64,000 nt of DNA from Petrolisthes cinctipes (GCA_033782935.1 JAWQEG010003812.1:25001-89000), one strand, 5' to 3'. Numbered from the stretch's first letter, positions 23,194 to 36,423 are shown. Numbers and translations are program-made. The notes: generated from the sequence alone by a model not told the origin.

Positions 23194-24857
23194 ATTCTTT
23201 TCATTATATGTTTGTGTAGAAATTTTTCGGTAGTGACGAGGAAAAGTGTTTATTTTCGCCCTTGTTAAACTAGATTTATGCCTCGTTAGCTTAGCAAGAG
23301 TATTTTGGTTGGATTCATGGGGCTGGGGTCCTCGGATTGATAGAATGCTTACCTTCTCTCCCAGTTTTGTGTCTCCGGTCTTTTTTAATAATAATAATAA
23401 TAATATGAAACAGAGCGATTAATGATGAGTACGGGAATTTGTACTGCTAGCTCCACCTTCATATTTATCTCCTTATGGAAATACTTTTATATGAATCTCG
23501 AATTCTTTTACATGTATCCCGAATTCTTTTATCATAATCTTCCAAGATTTTACAGGCTTTCTTAGCTCAACCTCCCTAAGATAAATAACCAAAATAAAGT
23601 TAGGGAAAATGTTTTCTGACCTTATATTTTGCCTCCCACAGATGTAATATACTTTCCTGTAATGGTTTCATTCATCACGCACTCCCAGTTATTAAACGGC
23701 TAATCTGGTAATTATTTTTGTATGCAACTGGTATGCGACTGTAGTATCCCAGCGGTGAGGACAAAGGGTGCTCGTGTCGGCAGCCCATACCGCTTTGTGT
23801 GGGGCACAGGCCGTGTCCCGCTGGGTAATAATCAACGATTCGACATGATGTTCCGCCTCCTCCTACGCCAGCCCGAGGGGGGGTAGTGAGGAGGAGTACA
23901 GGTGTGTGTGTGTGAGGCTGGTCTATCTCCCATTGCCCTATATTCCCACCGCCATATTTCCCAGAGTTTGCTGAAGAAACTTTACAGGAAACGAACAACA
24001 CCTTCGCATATTTTGTTTTTGCTTTCAACCCGAAGTGCCGGTGTGGTATATTTAATGTAACACATACTAAAGAATATTTACTGAAACTAAGATGATATAT
24101 ATTCGCAAAATGTATACGAACGAGTGTTTTTGGAGCATGAAATATCTTTCTGGCCCAGACGAAGAGATGTTCGGGAAAAACAGAAAGTGAAGTGAATAAG
24201 ATTAAAGGAAGATAAGAATATGTATAGAAGGAAATGCTTAGTAACTGGCAAAGGCAAGGAAAACAAAGGCACCATCTGTGATGAATATATGACAGAGGAA
24301 AACATGCGACAGAAAAGAGATAAATGTGTATTGCAAGGAGAGAATATGCTATGAAATTATATAATAATATTTATTGTGATGGGAATTGAAGAATAGAAAC
24401 AATTGTATATAAACATTTCGTGAAAAATGTAAAACATTTGTTGATATTATGTATGCAGAAGATTAGAAAAGGATTAAAAACAAATCAGCACTACTTACAA
24501 CACTCCCAGTCATCAATAAGTAACGATAACACACGAATAAACTAGATAAAAGAAAAAGGAACTTGGATACGAGGGACATGAAATGGTGAGAGAAAGGTCT
24601 GATTAAGAAATTAGGGAGAGGTGCAGCATACGTTCTCCCTCTCATTAGTTAAGTGGAGCCAAAGCCTGGGGGAAAAGAGAGACTGGAAACGAGGTCTCGT
24701 CACGAGTAACCTGCTTCACAACACTTCCTCTCAGCAGTGCGATTCTGAATATTAGAACATGTGGTCGATTGAAAAAATTCATTCACTTAATTAAATCTTA
24801 ACTTTTTCGTGCATTATAGGTCTATTGATTTCGTTGTACTACATATATGTTATCGAG
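23191..24857. other. Unassigned sequence with one GC-rich island
   Basis: The stretch 23725-23950 is clearly GC-richer than its surroundings and is covered by a minus-strand frame (23675-24028, 117 codons) with Cys- and Gly-containing segments but no family I recognise. A small (AAT) run lies at 23386-23404. The part from 24087 on is purine-rich and featureless. Confidence 0.45.
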
Positions 24858-25013
24858 TTAAGGACCCTGTGTTCCTTTATGAGAATTGGTGGCTTCTGAT
24901 TCCTCCTGACTATGCCACGAAACAAGCTTCTTCCATATAGGTGGTGTTTCGTGCCAATATTTGAAGGACTCATTTACCTTCAATTTTCTGACTACATCAC
25001 AGGGTCACCTTAA
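24858..25013 (+). mobile_element. FB-A palindromic element copy 3
   Basis: It is bounded by TTAA. The left arm is GGACCCTGTGTTCC, then GGCTTCTGATTCCTCCTGAC and TATGCCACGAAACAAGC. The right arm is GGTGTTTCGTGCCAATATTT, GAAGGACTCA and ACTACATCACAGGGTCACC. One of the best-preserved FB-A copies. Confidence 0.85.
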
Positions 25014-25231
25014 ATAACTAACTTCTGTAGATGTATGTGTGACGGAAAATGTAGCGTTAACATCTGGGTCACTTTTTAACACAACATCAGAATAGGTGAA
25101 AAGGAATATAGGAGAGGATGTTGGGTGAAACTACAAAGGAATCTATACGTAAATATATTACCACTATAGTTGGCAGTAGAAACACATATTGAATGAAGGT
25201 GTTGTTATTCTTTGGTGATACCTTGCATTAA

Positions 25232-25400
25232 TTAAGAGGAGATTCTTTTGTTGGTGAATTGAAAGGTCTCTTGATTCCCCCAACGTGTGCCATGAAACAC
25301 ATCCCTCATTCAAGTAACATTAAGGTCGTCTGTTTCCTGGCAGAGTGAGGAGGAGGAATCAGAGACCTTCCAATTCCCCAACAAGAGAATCTCCCCTTAA
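25232..25400. mobile_element. FB-B palindromic element copy 8, full length
   Basis: The ends are TTAAGAGGAGATTCTTTTGT and ACAAGAGAATCTCCCCTTAA. The inner arms are GGTGAATTGAAAGGTCTCTT with GATTCCCCCAACGTGTGCCA, and GGCAGAGTGAGGAGGAGGAA with CAGAGACCTTCCAATTCCCC. Together with copy 10 it defines the family. Confidence 0.87.
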
Positions 25401-25554
25401 TTAAAGAAGAGCAGAAACAAGGACAGGGCAAGGGAATACAAATACTGATGAAATATATTTAAAAAAAACTACGATAATGGTATGCATCATAAAAACACCT
25501 TAGAGCTATAGCATAGAGTTTCAGTGCAGACAATGATAGACGTGCACGATTTAT

Positions 25555-25790
25555 CATTACACTATACTGCATAGCTAAGTAATATAAATATAGCATAATA
25601 CACTATACCACCCATACTAATAATACACCCATAATACACTATACCACCCATACTAATAATACACCAACAATACACTATACTGCCTAGCTAAGTAATATAA
25701 ATATAGCATAATACACTATACCACTCATACTAATAATACACCCATAATACACTATACTGCCTAGCTAAGTAATATAGATATAACATAAAT
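25555..25790. repeat. ACACTATAC tandem repeat of about 85 bp
   Basis: The unit joins TACACTATACTGCCTAGCTA, AGTAATATAAATATAGCATA, ATACACTATACCACCCATAC and TAATAATACACCCATAA. About three copies with internal deletions are present. An inverted copy lies at 26357-26452. Confidence 0.83.
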
Positions 25791-26228
25791 ATACCATTCT
25801 ATTTTACCATCTCCTCTGTGATTCACTCTAGTTCACTTTTATTTGATATTACTCTGTACGATGCAAATTCCGAACCGAGGTTTATACCGCTCTAGATGTG
25901 AGATAACTATACAATTTATTCATTTTTTTTTTTTTCTGCTTAAAACTAAAATCTGAAAAAGTTTTATATGAAATGTATATAGTGACGATATCATAGGAGT
26001 AGAAGAGATGAAATATTAAAGACAATAATACCAAGGTGCGTGGTGTCTGTATTGGTTTGTCCACCCTATTTATGTATCGTGTAAACCGGCTCGTCTACAA
26101 AGGGCGGAGCAAATGGAAATGAAGGGTGGGTGTGAAGATCTGAGAACCACCCGCCCTGCGACACATGTACAGTTGCCCACACATGAATCTGGTATGCCTT
26201 GCTAGCAACTTGTGAGATAGCTACAACA
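25791..26228. other. Unassigned unique sequence
   Basis: The stretch carries an A/T run at 25925-25935 and otherwise nothing recognisable. Confidence 0.55.
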
Positions 26229-26335
26229 GGAAGAAAAGTGAGCAAATGTTATAGAGTGTTGACAAGCAGACAGTGATAATATTATTTTACTGTCTGCCTG
26301 TCAACAAACTACTTCTTTTTTCACTTTCCTTTCTT
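26229..26335. repeat. Hairpin-forming inverted repeat
   Basis: GTTGACAAGCAGACAGT (26258-26274) pairs with ACTGTCTGCCTGTCAAC (26289-26305) around a 14-base loop. Weaker pairing (AAGAAAAGTGA with TCACTTTCCTTTCTT) extends outward. It sits between the two inverted copies of the ACACTATAC repeat. Confidence 0.7.
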
Positions 26336-26356
26336 TTGTATCGACCTCACAGAAAA

Positions 26357-26452
26357 CGATGTATGGGTGGTATAGTGTATTATGCTATATTTGTATTAAT
26401 TAGCTAGGCAGTATAGTGTATTATGGGTGTATTATTAGTAGAGTATTATATG
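26357..26452. repeat. Inverted copy of the 25555-25790 repeat
   Basis: GGTATAGTGTATTATGCTAT and GCTAGGCAGTATAGTGTATT are reverse complements of parts of the unit at 25555-25790, extending over about 85 bp. Confidence 0.8.
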
Positions 26453-26562
26453 TAGAGTACTGCAGATCTCATCACTGCATAACTTGGTCTCACACACGGT
26501 CTATCTATTTCATTCAAGTCGCATTCGTGATCACTATCTGGTGGTGCTGTGGTGGAGAGTTT

Positions 26563-26725
26563 TAATTATTGCTGACATTTAATATTACATTTGATTATCA
26601 TTATTGCTTATTATTATTGCTAATTATTTTTGCTTATTATTATATTATTGCTGACATTACATTTGATTATCATTATTGCTTATTATTTTTGCTTATTATT
26701 ACATTATTGCTGACATTATGACATT
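26563..26725. repeat. Tandem repeat of about 60-80 bp, 2.3 copies
   Basis: ATTATTGCTGACATT, ACATTTGATTATCATTATTG and CTTATTATT recur. The third copy breaks off after TGCTGACATTATGACATT. Confidence 0.8.
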
Positions 26726-26881
26726 TCCAGGGTGGGTACATAATTATCTTCTCTGGGTCTTGGCGGGACTTTAATTCTGTTTAGCTTTACTTAATTAAAC
26801 TTGCATCAAATTTTTATGATCTATCCAAGTCCAGTATTGCAAGATACAATCGTTTAGGCCATCGTATTGCTTGTTTATTAA

Positions 26882-27043
26882 TTAAGGGGAGAGTACAGTG
26901 TTGGTAAATCTGGAGCAACTGAATCCTCCACACTATTCCAAGCAACAGAACACCATTATTTTTGTTAACCTGGTACTGTTTCTTGGTATATTTTGGAGGA
27001 ATCAAGGCACTCCAATGTAACAAAAAGTATACTATCCCCTTAA
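26882..27043 (+). mobile_element. FB-C palindromic element copy 2, full length
   Basis: The ends are TTAAGGGGAGAGTACAGTGT and AAAGTATACTATCCCCTTAA. The arms are CTGGAGCAACTGAATCCTCC with CTATTCCAAGCAACAGAACA, and CTGTTTCTTGGTATATTTTG with GAGGAATCAAGGCACTCCAA. Both edges are intact. Confidence 0.85.
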
Positions 27044-27246
27044 GTTGAGAGTGAGCAACATCTAACACTGCATATCGGAGACAGACAGACAGACAGAAAA
27101 TGATTGGCCATAGATAGCCGATATCGGTATATACAGAAGAATATTTCTGACACTGTAACTAGCGGGTGTTCTTGATGTGTGAGGCGACGGGACAGTGGGT
27201 TCACTCTGTACGTCTAGACAAACCCCACGGACTTCATCACATAGCT

Positions 27247-27590
27247 TGGTATTTTCTTCAGACTATCTCGATGACAAACCTTGAAAACATACTACAAATA
27301 CCAGCATATACAGTAGGTTGGTATTTTGTTAACTCTACCTCGATGACAGACCTTGATAAAACATATGACAGATACCATAAATATGATTGCAGCAGTGTAC
27401 CAGCATATACACTAGGTTGGTATTTTGTTAACTCTACCTTGATGACAGACCTTGAAAAACATACAACAAATTCCATAAATATGATTGCAGTGTACCAGCA
27501 TATAGGTTGGTATTTTGTTAACTCTACCTCGATGACAGACCTTGAAAAAACATACAATAAATACCATAAATATGATTGTAGTGTAACTCC
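27247..27590. repeat. Tandem repeat of about 95 bp, four copies
   Basis: The unit contains GGTTGGTATTTTGTTAACTC, TACCTCGATGACAGACCTTG, then ACATACAACAAATACC, ATAAATATGATTGCAG and TGTACCAGCATATACA. Frames stay open through it on both strands. Copies differ by single-base indels that shift frame, so it does not look like selected protein repeats. Confidence 0.83.
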
Positions 27591-30500
27591 ACCACACCGC
27601 TGCTTTGGGTGTGAAATACGGGTCCACTACATGTCCTTCCATCCAACTAACTGCTTGAAGCGATGGTGGCCAATCAGACGGGTTGGTTGATTAGTTAGTT
27701 GGTTGGTGGTGGCGGCTTTAGGTCTCTGATTACAGACTTGGTGTTGATGAAATATTGCTCTCGTACTTTCCTTGTTGTTCACATTACTCCCTCAGCTTCC
27801 GAATCAGCAACAACAGGACAAACTCTATTTTTTCTGTGCTTACTTGTATTCCTTGGCTTTTTATATTTTTTCCCCGAGAATGTTTTTTTCAGACTCAAAT
27901 TGACATGACTTGGCTTCTGGTTTTGGTCTTGCTAATTCAACACTTTATAGGCTATCATTGTTCTGGTTGTGGTGTTATTTCCTTTAGCAGTTTTTCATTA
28001 AATATAAGAACTTGCTGTAACTTTAATTGGATTGGATTGAACCTGCTTATTTCCTCCGACGACATCAATCTGCAATATCATGTCTGTGAAAATGTTAGGT
28101 AATATGTAATATTATATGTAGCATCAATCTGCTTTTTATTTTTAACCAGGGCTGAGTTGTTTCTGAAAGTGAATGATGGGCATATCACTTGTTTCTTAAA
28201 TGTCAAATGTTATCACTGTATATAATTCAGTTCGCCAGTGTAAATTAAGATTGGAAACTTAGTCTATTTTCAACGTATAAAAATCTTTCGAAAATTACTA
28301 CCTAGTGATTTGATGTTCATTAATTCTTGATAAAATAGCAAAAAGTAAGTAGACAAATAATAGTTCCCATAAACAGCCTTGAAGCTGTAACGTTTTTATC
28401 AAGAAAACTCAATACGTTAATTGACGGACTATCAGTAGCAAAACCACGTGACCTCAGTAAACAGGTCCCTATAACCCTAGGCAAGGCTCGGCTCTACTCG
28501 GCTCTATTCTTTTCCAATATATCGTTACCATCACCACACGTTGACCTCATGCCGTTAGTGCACACTATAATGATAATGGTAATATTTCTCCTGGAAATGT
28601 TCTCTGAAGGGAGTAGCATATTAATTTTACTTCAATCAAAAAGGAAAACGTAGCGACTTGCATATGAGGTTATGAGTCATACTGATTAGTGTAATGGCAA
28701 AATATGGCAGAAAAGTCATGCATAAATGGTGCAGATATTACTCTGACATTATCTATTAATTTCTACAAAGCAAAATTCAGTAATCATATAAATGCTTGAA
28801 TGTTTTTCATAAAATAATTCGAATATGAATTTTATTCACATTATATTTTGAGTGACTGAGTGTGATGCCGATCTGAAAGAAAGTATGATAATAATTGATA
28901 ATAGAAAATGGGAGAAAAATAAATAGCCAATGTCAGCTGTAAATATAAAGAAATATGTGATGTGTCCGAGGATTCCAATGCTGCTTTGGGTTTAATGATG
29001 GCTGAGGCAGCTGATTATGCAAATACGGCAACTAATGTTTCAGTGATTTGAGAAAATCATAGACTGGAACAGTGAAAACTCTTCCAAGAAATTAAAACCT
29101 AATGCTTAGAATTGAATTTATGATGACTGGTATTATATGCTGGTAACGGTAGGAAATTATGGTTGAAACCCGTTAATCTGGCAGGATATTGATATTTCAA
29201 AGAGTAAATTGAATATTAGTTTGCTTTAAATACACATACTCAGTACCGCTAACGAGTGTGTGACAAGTATTAAAAGTGGACTTTAACCGTCATTAATTCA
29301 GTACCTTATATAAATTTCTGGATACAAAAGAGTGACAATTCACTTCGTGTTTATTCAATTTTAATTAAAAGTCTGGCATCGAAATCACCCATTCCTGTTT
29401 TACTCACAACGCAACATTCGGAGAATTACAAGTACAGTCAGATTTTAAAGTCATGTCTCAGCCATCAGAGGTCAGAGTGCAATAGCCTATGGGGATATAT
29501 AATTTTAACCATCCATACGTGACTGAGAAACACAAACCCGTCTAGTGTTTCCATAAAGCCCTGTTTGTTTTGGTGAAAAGTAAACAATAAATCCACAAAC
29601 ATGCCATGAGATAACATTAGTTTAGCATATGACTGTAGGTCTACATAGATAGTTATTACGCATTGCTGCTCTCTTTGCCACCCTCACAAGTGTGGACGTC
29701 CATATACTACACACATGCCCCACCCGGTGATATCAAAGGCAGGTTCATATACCCATGCACATCACGGTCACACTCGCTCACTCACCCATGACGACATACA
29801 ATACGCAGAGGCTAGACACAAGACCAGACAACATGGTCAAGATGCAAGCTACACCCAACAAGGTCCTTGCATAGTGAGTGGTGTGGGTATGTGCTTGTGA
29901 CAGGGTTCAAAGTTATTTGGCTTATAAATTGAGGTGTTATACTGACATTAGTTCACAGAGTAACTTGCTTCAAAAGGTTGACTGAGAAAAGTGTCATGCA
30001 TATGAAGTAGCATCTTAATGATAGGTGTTATTTTGAATTCATTAATCTCAGCGATATCTCTAAGGGATTTAATTAGACTGATGACTGACCTGTATTCAAA
30101 TGCCATAAGTGTGATGGTAAGATCTCTGACTTCTTGTTCCTACTGGAGTGTTGCAAGGGTAGCCTACAGTACGTCCTTGTCAGTACACAGTGTCATTGTA
30201 TGGAGTGGGCCCTCCTCAGATTATAGACCTGAGTTATAGTAGGACATCAATATTGGTAATTACAGGGTGACCGACCTTGATTTGCGACATTACACGAGGA
30301 GTTAAAGCCTCTGGTTAATCTCCTTGTGGCCGACCCTTGCACACACCATTTTATCAGAAGAGGCTTACTTGGCCATAATTATTATAGGCCAGAGGGGAGG
30401 CAGGCCACATAACTCGTGGCTGAAGTATACCGGTGATTCATAGTGGGAGGTATTGAAGGCGGCCAGGGTGACTGTTTGTAGGATGGCTGGGAGGGACGGT

Positions 30501-30612
30501 CGGTGGTTCTTTATCGTGGTACAGTTTGTGGAGAATCAGTAGGGTACCATACACAGCTGGCAGACAATATATTTCTTACCCCTGAAGGAGCCTTGTAAAG
30601 TGCTCGGTCCAT
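27591..30612. other. Three kilobases of unassigned unique sequence
   Basis: No microsatellite over 20 bp and no palindromic element is visible. Frames at 27755-28102 and 29715-29900 have no recognised domains. A GC-richer patch lies at 30270-30545. Confidence 0.5.
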
Positions 30613-30650
30613 CCCCCCCCTTCCCCCCCCCTTCCCCCCCCCTTCCCCCC
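30613..30650. repeat. (C8-9TT)n tract
   Basis: Runs of seven to nine C are separated by TT, repeated about four times. Confidence 0.95.
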
Positions 30651-30660
30651 ATCACGCCCC

Positions 30661-33136
30661 TTACCTTTTGCGTACTGAATGAGGGATTTTTTTTACGTCA
30701 TATTCTCATCAAGGGGAAATTAGTCCCTAGTAATTGGTGGTCATGTCACTGGGTTAATTAAAATACTCAGTGATTTCAATGCTATTATCTGTTTCATCGG
30801 TAATTTCAGTCATAGAAATAATTAAGCACTTCCAGTATAGATCATAATAATTGTTGTGAGGTGGGAAAAATATTAAAGATTGCTATTCATTACATAGATC
30901 TATTGTCTTAAATTAATAAAAGAGTGTTGTAGATTAATGGGTCCAGGTAATCAAGTGTTAATTAATAAAAAAAGGTAAATCTAATTCCTCAGTGACTATT
31001 TTAATCACCGTGATGGTCTGATTATGAGTTACCTAATACATAGTAGATTAAGTAAGGTTCTCCAGTGCGGCTTTGTGATGTTACGTACACTCTATATAGG
31101 ACTAAAGTCATGACAGCCGCCACCAGAGGTCAGATTAATCGCTTGGCCTGTGGTGCTGTATGTATATAGTTTTCGTAGCATCAACCCATCTATAGAGTTC
31201 CCACGAGAGGCAATTTATTGGAGATACATATAAAAAAGATCTCCACAATCAAGTCATGTGATTACAGTGACCTCAGATGGTTAACAGACACGACTTTAGT
31301 CCTTCAGTGTACAGTTCTGGTCATTAGAAACTCACTCATCCACTTCTAAATCTTTGTGTTTGCCTCACTATACTTTATGCACAGCGAAACATAATCACAC
31401 ACACAGAACTCACACACACCAAAATATATTATATACAAGTTGAGCCACACCCGCCCACCATTCATCACCATCAACACCTCGTGCACCAATATAATATTTA
31501 CATCAGAGTGCCGGAGTGGATTGGCAGTCAACATTCGGAAGGACGAGCGGCTTCCACTTTATAACTGAGGCGACTGAGTAGTGTATAGTTTAAATGTATA
31601 GTATGAAGGTGTTGGTATAGAATTTAATAAGCACCATTTGGGAACAGCAGGATATTAAATAAAACACTAATACATATATTCAAAAGCTGCATGCCTTGAA
31701 TTAGCCAACAGCGTTTTTGTTCTTATTTTGTTCTTATAAATAGAGTGTAAGCAAATATCAAGCACTGCAGGGAATGAAATAAATATACAACACATTATAT
31801 AACCTCACATATTTGTTGACGGAGCGTGAATACTTTAAGAGCTGTGTTCATGCAACTCCAGTCAACCGTGAAGGAGGGAGGGAGTGAACGAAGGCAGGTG
31901 GGGTCTGGCCACCTCATCACTCCATACTTCCCATATGTATTCCACACAACGTTATGTCTTTTATTATTATTATTATTATTATTCTGGTTAAGTTTGGTTT
32001 TATTGTTTGCTAAATTAGACCTGGTTAGTAAGCCCTTAGAGGTAAAGTCGGCGGTAAATGTTCTGTCGCCTCGCTCAACACTTCTTGAAGGATAATATAA
32101 AGTATAATTTCGAACAAATATATTCACCATAAAACATCACAATATTCTCTGGGGTTTTTTCAGTTTACAATGCCGTGAAGCTCATGTTTCCATACTGTTC
32201 TTCATGACTTGGCAGATGTGGCCACACGACTGTACATACAAAACAGCATTAGGGCAAGAGAAACTAATTGCATGTAAGCTACAGCAAAATACGATTGTGT
32301 GTACAGCTTAAACTGAATGCATTTGGGCTATATCCCCCTCCCCTGCTGCCGAGCGATCCACGTGTTTACTATAAGCCACAAATACACTTTGTCTTGAGCT
32401 GAAATTCGTTGGCTAGTTCCCCACTTGCTGACCTTTCATGCTAATGTGATAATATTTGTTGCTTTATTGTAAAATCATGCAAATTCTTCTTGGCTGGAAT
32501 GTTCTGCATGAGGAAAGATTTCAGAAATTAATCAAAGTTTAGCAACTTTATGAATAAATATATGTTTATGTTACAAATTGCTTACATGGATCAATACTTT
32601 TATAAGCATTTTCCACCACTTTAATTTTCCGATTCTTTCGGTAAAGGTAAGCAATAAGTGCTGCATGATTCCATATAACTTCATGCAAGAGAATTTGCCT
32701 TTAAAAATATCTCTTAGACCTACTGAATGCATCCCTTTACCTTATTTATTGTTCCAGACACTTTGATATCAAATAATTCTTCACCAAGCCGAGTCTCTTT
32801 GTAAAGAAGGAAATTGTCTGATGTTTTAAATTGATAGCTAACATTTGTTCGTTTATTGTAAGAAACTCTACCGAGAGTGTTGTATATTATATTGTGTTCT
32901 GGTCAGCGTCAAGGAATTATATATTCAGCCTTGAAAACGCCTACTTTGGTGAAAGTGTTAGTGTAAAATTTGCTACGGTCCACTTCGGAAAATTGATAAA
33001 TTGCAGGAGAACCCCAATTTCATGTGTCTTGAAAACCCTCAGAGTATATTATATGAAAATTATAAAACATAATATATTAGTTTTACATGTAGTGGATGTA
33101 TTCCGACAATGTAGTAGTGCGTAGGTATAGCAGAGG
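30661..33136. other. Unassigned unique sequence
   Basis: A TTA tract (31961-31983) is the only repeat. Overlapping frames on opposite strands at 31795-32130 include that tract as poly-Asn or poly-Leu. I recognise no gene or element. Confidence 0.5.
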
Positions 33137-33164
33137 GTGTGTGTGTGTGTGTGTGTGTGTGTGA
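33137..33164. repeat. (GT)n microsatellite
   Basis: A short pure GT tract. Confidence 0.95.
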
Positions 33165-33661
33165 TAGGAATGAGTAAACACGAGAAGCTATGGTACAAAA
33201 AATTGCGTAAGTCTGTACCAGGCTAGAATGCAGCGAGGTGTATTGTGGTGGCAAGAAGAGATGGTGTTATCAATTCAGTGTCAATTGAGCGTGAATTCCC
33301 TCACTTCTCAGTCGGAGGCGCCATATCAACTAAAGAATGCTGGGTTCGTAAAGTCCTCGTCTATCTCCGAGCAGAAACATTTGTAGGGTCTCCCTCTCAA
33401 TTGATGGCCCCTTGTGTGTGTAGTTTAGAGGCGAGAATTCTTTACCGTATATTCCACAGGATGAGTATCAAGCTTTTCATTGACTGGTTTAGAGGTGAGA
33501 ATTCTTTCTCATATATTTTACAGGAGAGGTGTCTTTGTTTTTTCCCTGATTGCAAAGTTGCATTATACACAGTTTTTGCTAGTACACAAAACCCATGCTA
33601 GTTTTACTGATTCTATTGATCCCCACATGTATAATACTCACTTATGATACACATTTATTAT
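33165..33661. other. Unassigned sequence containing a diverged direct duplication
   Basis: GTTTAGAGGCGAGAATTCTT (from 33423) and GTTTAGAGGTGAGAATTCTT (from 33488), each followed by an ATAT...ACAGGA segment, are two copies about 65 bp apart. The 118-codon frame at 33245-33601 covers both. I recognise no domain. Confidence 0.5.
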
Positions 33662-33938
<277 letters not shown>

Positions 33939-34137
33939 CTTCAAGTCGAGCCATTACACTCAAAAGGTACAGATTAAATTAATGTGAAATTCAATGATAT
34001 ACTTAAATGAGTCCATGAAGCGTGAAGTGGAACAATACATCTCTCTAGTTAATGACGAGGCGGGGTGTCAAGAGTAGTAGTAATGGTGAGGGGGTTCAAG
34101 TGTTTAATTGATCTGGCCGAATGGTATATAGGGTACG

Positions 34138-34540
34138 AGTGGTGGTGGTGTTGGTGGTGTTGGTAATGTGATGGTGGTGGTGATGATGTTGTTTGTACTA
34201 GTGATGTTGGCAGTGGTAGTGATGGTGATTGTAATGGTGGTAGGGGTTGGGCTAGTGATGGTAATACTGTTAATGGTGGTAGTGGTATAGTGCTAGTTAT
34301 GGTAATTCTGGCGATGGTGGTAGTTGTAGTGTTGGTGATAGTAATGGTGGTAGTATACTAGGTGGTAGGGGTTGTGTTATTGTGATGGTAATACTGGTAA
34401 TGGTGGTAGTGGTAGTGTTAGTTATGGTAGTACTGACAGTAGTGGTAGTGGTGGTGATAGTAGCACTGGCGATGGTGGTAGTGGTAGTGGTGGTTATGGT
34501 AGGCCCTAATGGTGGCACAGTAGTAGTGATGGTGAGTGGG
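34138..34540. repeat. GGTGGTAGTG / GATGGTAAT minisatellite
   Basis: Degenerate GGT/GTA/GAT triplets build larger units of about 60 bp, for example TGGTGATAGTAATGGTGGTA and GTGGTAGTGTTAGTTATGGT. Frames on both strands are low-complexity. Confidence 0.88.
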
Positions 34541-34947
34541 AGTGGAAGAGGTATCAGGGATCAGGGTCCGAAGTAGGCGCCTCGGGATGTCGGCTATTGT
34601 TTAGTCTGTGGTAGTGAATTGAGGTCTGGTGTGGTGAGGGTGGGTGTGGTGTAGTGTGATGTGTGAGGGAAATGTGTAGGAAAATGTAATGTGGTATGGA
34701 AAGATGTGGTTACGTGGGAGGGTTTTAATTAAGTGTAGTACTGTGTGTTGTGGTGTGATTGTGTACATGGAAGGTGTAGGTGGGTGTGGTATTACATGGA
34801 GAGAGAGAGAGAAATGGGGAATACAGAGTGACGTAATATGAGGCAGCAAGTGTTGTGTAGTGCAGTATACAAGACAGACAGGTTACAGTTTGGTTGATGT
34901 GTATTGGTTCTGCTACAACAATTAATTTCGTACAGTCGTCAAAAGGA

Positions 34948-35100
34948 ATTATGGGGTCATCAATTTGTGGGTGGAAAGAAGTGCTCCTAAATCCTCCAAA
35001 CTGTGTCGTGAAACAGATTCCCTCAGTATAGGAGTAAGGAAGCCGTTTTGCAGTATAGTTTGGAGGCTTCGTAGATTCCAGTTTATCACAAAGTGGAGGA
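34948..35100. mobile_element. FB-B palindromic element copy 9 beside an unpaired TcD-like end
   Basis: The core arms TAAATCCTCCAAACTGTGTC and CAGTATAGTTTGGAGGCTTC are clear and both termini are decayed. Immediately upstream (34929) lies TACAGTCGTCAAAAGGAATT, which resembles a TcD terminus without a partner. Confidence 0.6.
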
Positions 35101-35128
35101 GAAATATTCACTATATAAAAAAAATTCC

Positions 35129-35130
<2 letters not shown>

Positions 35131-35177
<47 letters not shown>

Positions 35178-35222
35178 GAGAGACTGTATGGGTGTGTTTG
35201 CAAGAGACTGTGTGTGCGTGCG

Positions 35223-35256
<34 letters not shown>

Positions 35257-35258
35257 AG
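35131..35258. repeat. (GT)n microsatellite, interrupted
   Basis: Two GT tracts are separated by two copies of TTTGCGAGAGACTGT-type sequence. Confidence 0.95.
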
Positions 35259-35429
35259 TGTTACAGAGATCCATATTCAAGAACATTCATGGTGTAGTAC
35301 AATGGCGTAGTACCGATACGATGACTCCATAGACAAACAACAGAGCCATCGTATTGGTATCACGCTATCGTCAACACCACGGATGTTCTTTCATACGGCC
35401 CAGAGACAGACTATTACAGACAGACTACT

Positions 35430-35634
35430 GAGACACCAACAACAACACCACCACCAACAAAACAACAACAACAACAACAACACCAGCAACAACAACACCA
35501 CCAACAACAACACCACCAACCACAACACCACCAACCACAACACCACCACCACCAACAACAACAACAACAACAACAACACCACCACCACCATCACCACCAA
35601 CACCAACAACAACAACAACAACAACAACACCAAC
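35430..35634. repeat. CAA/CCA trinucleotide array
   Basis: About 200 bp of mixed CAA and CCA triplets. Asn/Thr and Leu/Val frames on opposite strands are translations of it. Confidence 0.96.
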
Positions 35635-35699
35635 ACACTCTTCTTATGGGACGGAGGGATTGGTTCTACTTTTTGCTTTCATCATGGAGGCCTTCGGGT

Positions 35700-36365
35700 T
35701 CATAAGTTAGTTCTCTAGAAAAAAAAAAAAGAGGAAAATTCCAAGAGTAATTATTTGTTTTAGATGTTGATTTTTTTTTTTTTTTTTTTTTTTTTGCTTT
35801 GATCTATTTTTGTCTTTTAATTATTCCGATCGTAGTAATATCTTCGAATTGAAGTTTCCAAATTAAACGTAATGGATGTTAGATTGTATAATATTTTGCA
35901 ATGACCACACTACGTCAAATTTGTAATACAGTTTTTGTTGCAATTTCCTCACAATTATTAGTGGATAATTTTGATTGTTTTCGAGTCAGAAGTGCAAGCG
36001 GAAAATTGCAATATAAATCGTGCACTTAGTAATTTTATATGTTTGTCTAATATCTTCATAATTTCTGCTCTTTTATCTTAGTACAACTCGATACTATATC
36101 ATTATCTATCATTATTATTAAATCATATTATATTAAGATGTGTACGATTATATTTTAAACCAATCATGACATTAAGGTAGCAATTACGATATACCTATAA
36201 TTATATTAGTGCTGAATGACTCCCAATACTTAAAAACAAGTGACTGAGCGCACGCGTGTGTATGTGTATATATGTGTGTGTATGTTGTGTGAGTGTGTAT
36301 CAAACCTCTCTTAATTAAGGCTTGACCTGAAACAAGATCATTTTTCTTTCATTTACGTCTTTTTC
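35700..36365. other. AT-rich unassigned sequence with a poly-T run
   Basis: A T-run of about 25 bases lies at 35771-35795. The rest is AT-rich and featureless apart from a short GT stretch near 36255. Confidence 0.6.
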
Positions 36366-36366
36366 T

Positions 36367-36367
<1 letters not shown>

Positions 36368-36423
<56 letters not shown>

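Noticed and set aside
23675..24028. 117-codon minus-strand frame in a GC-rich island
   Set aside because: Composition is unusual for the window, but no domain, splice signals or repeat of the motif could be identified. Left as unassigned.
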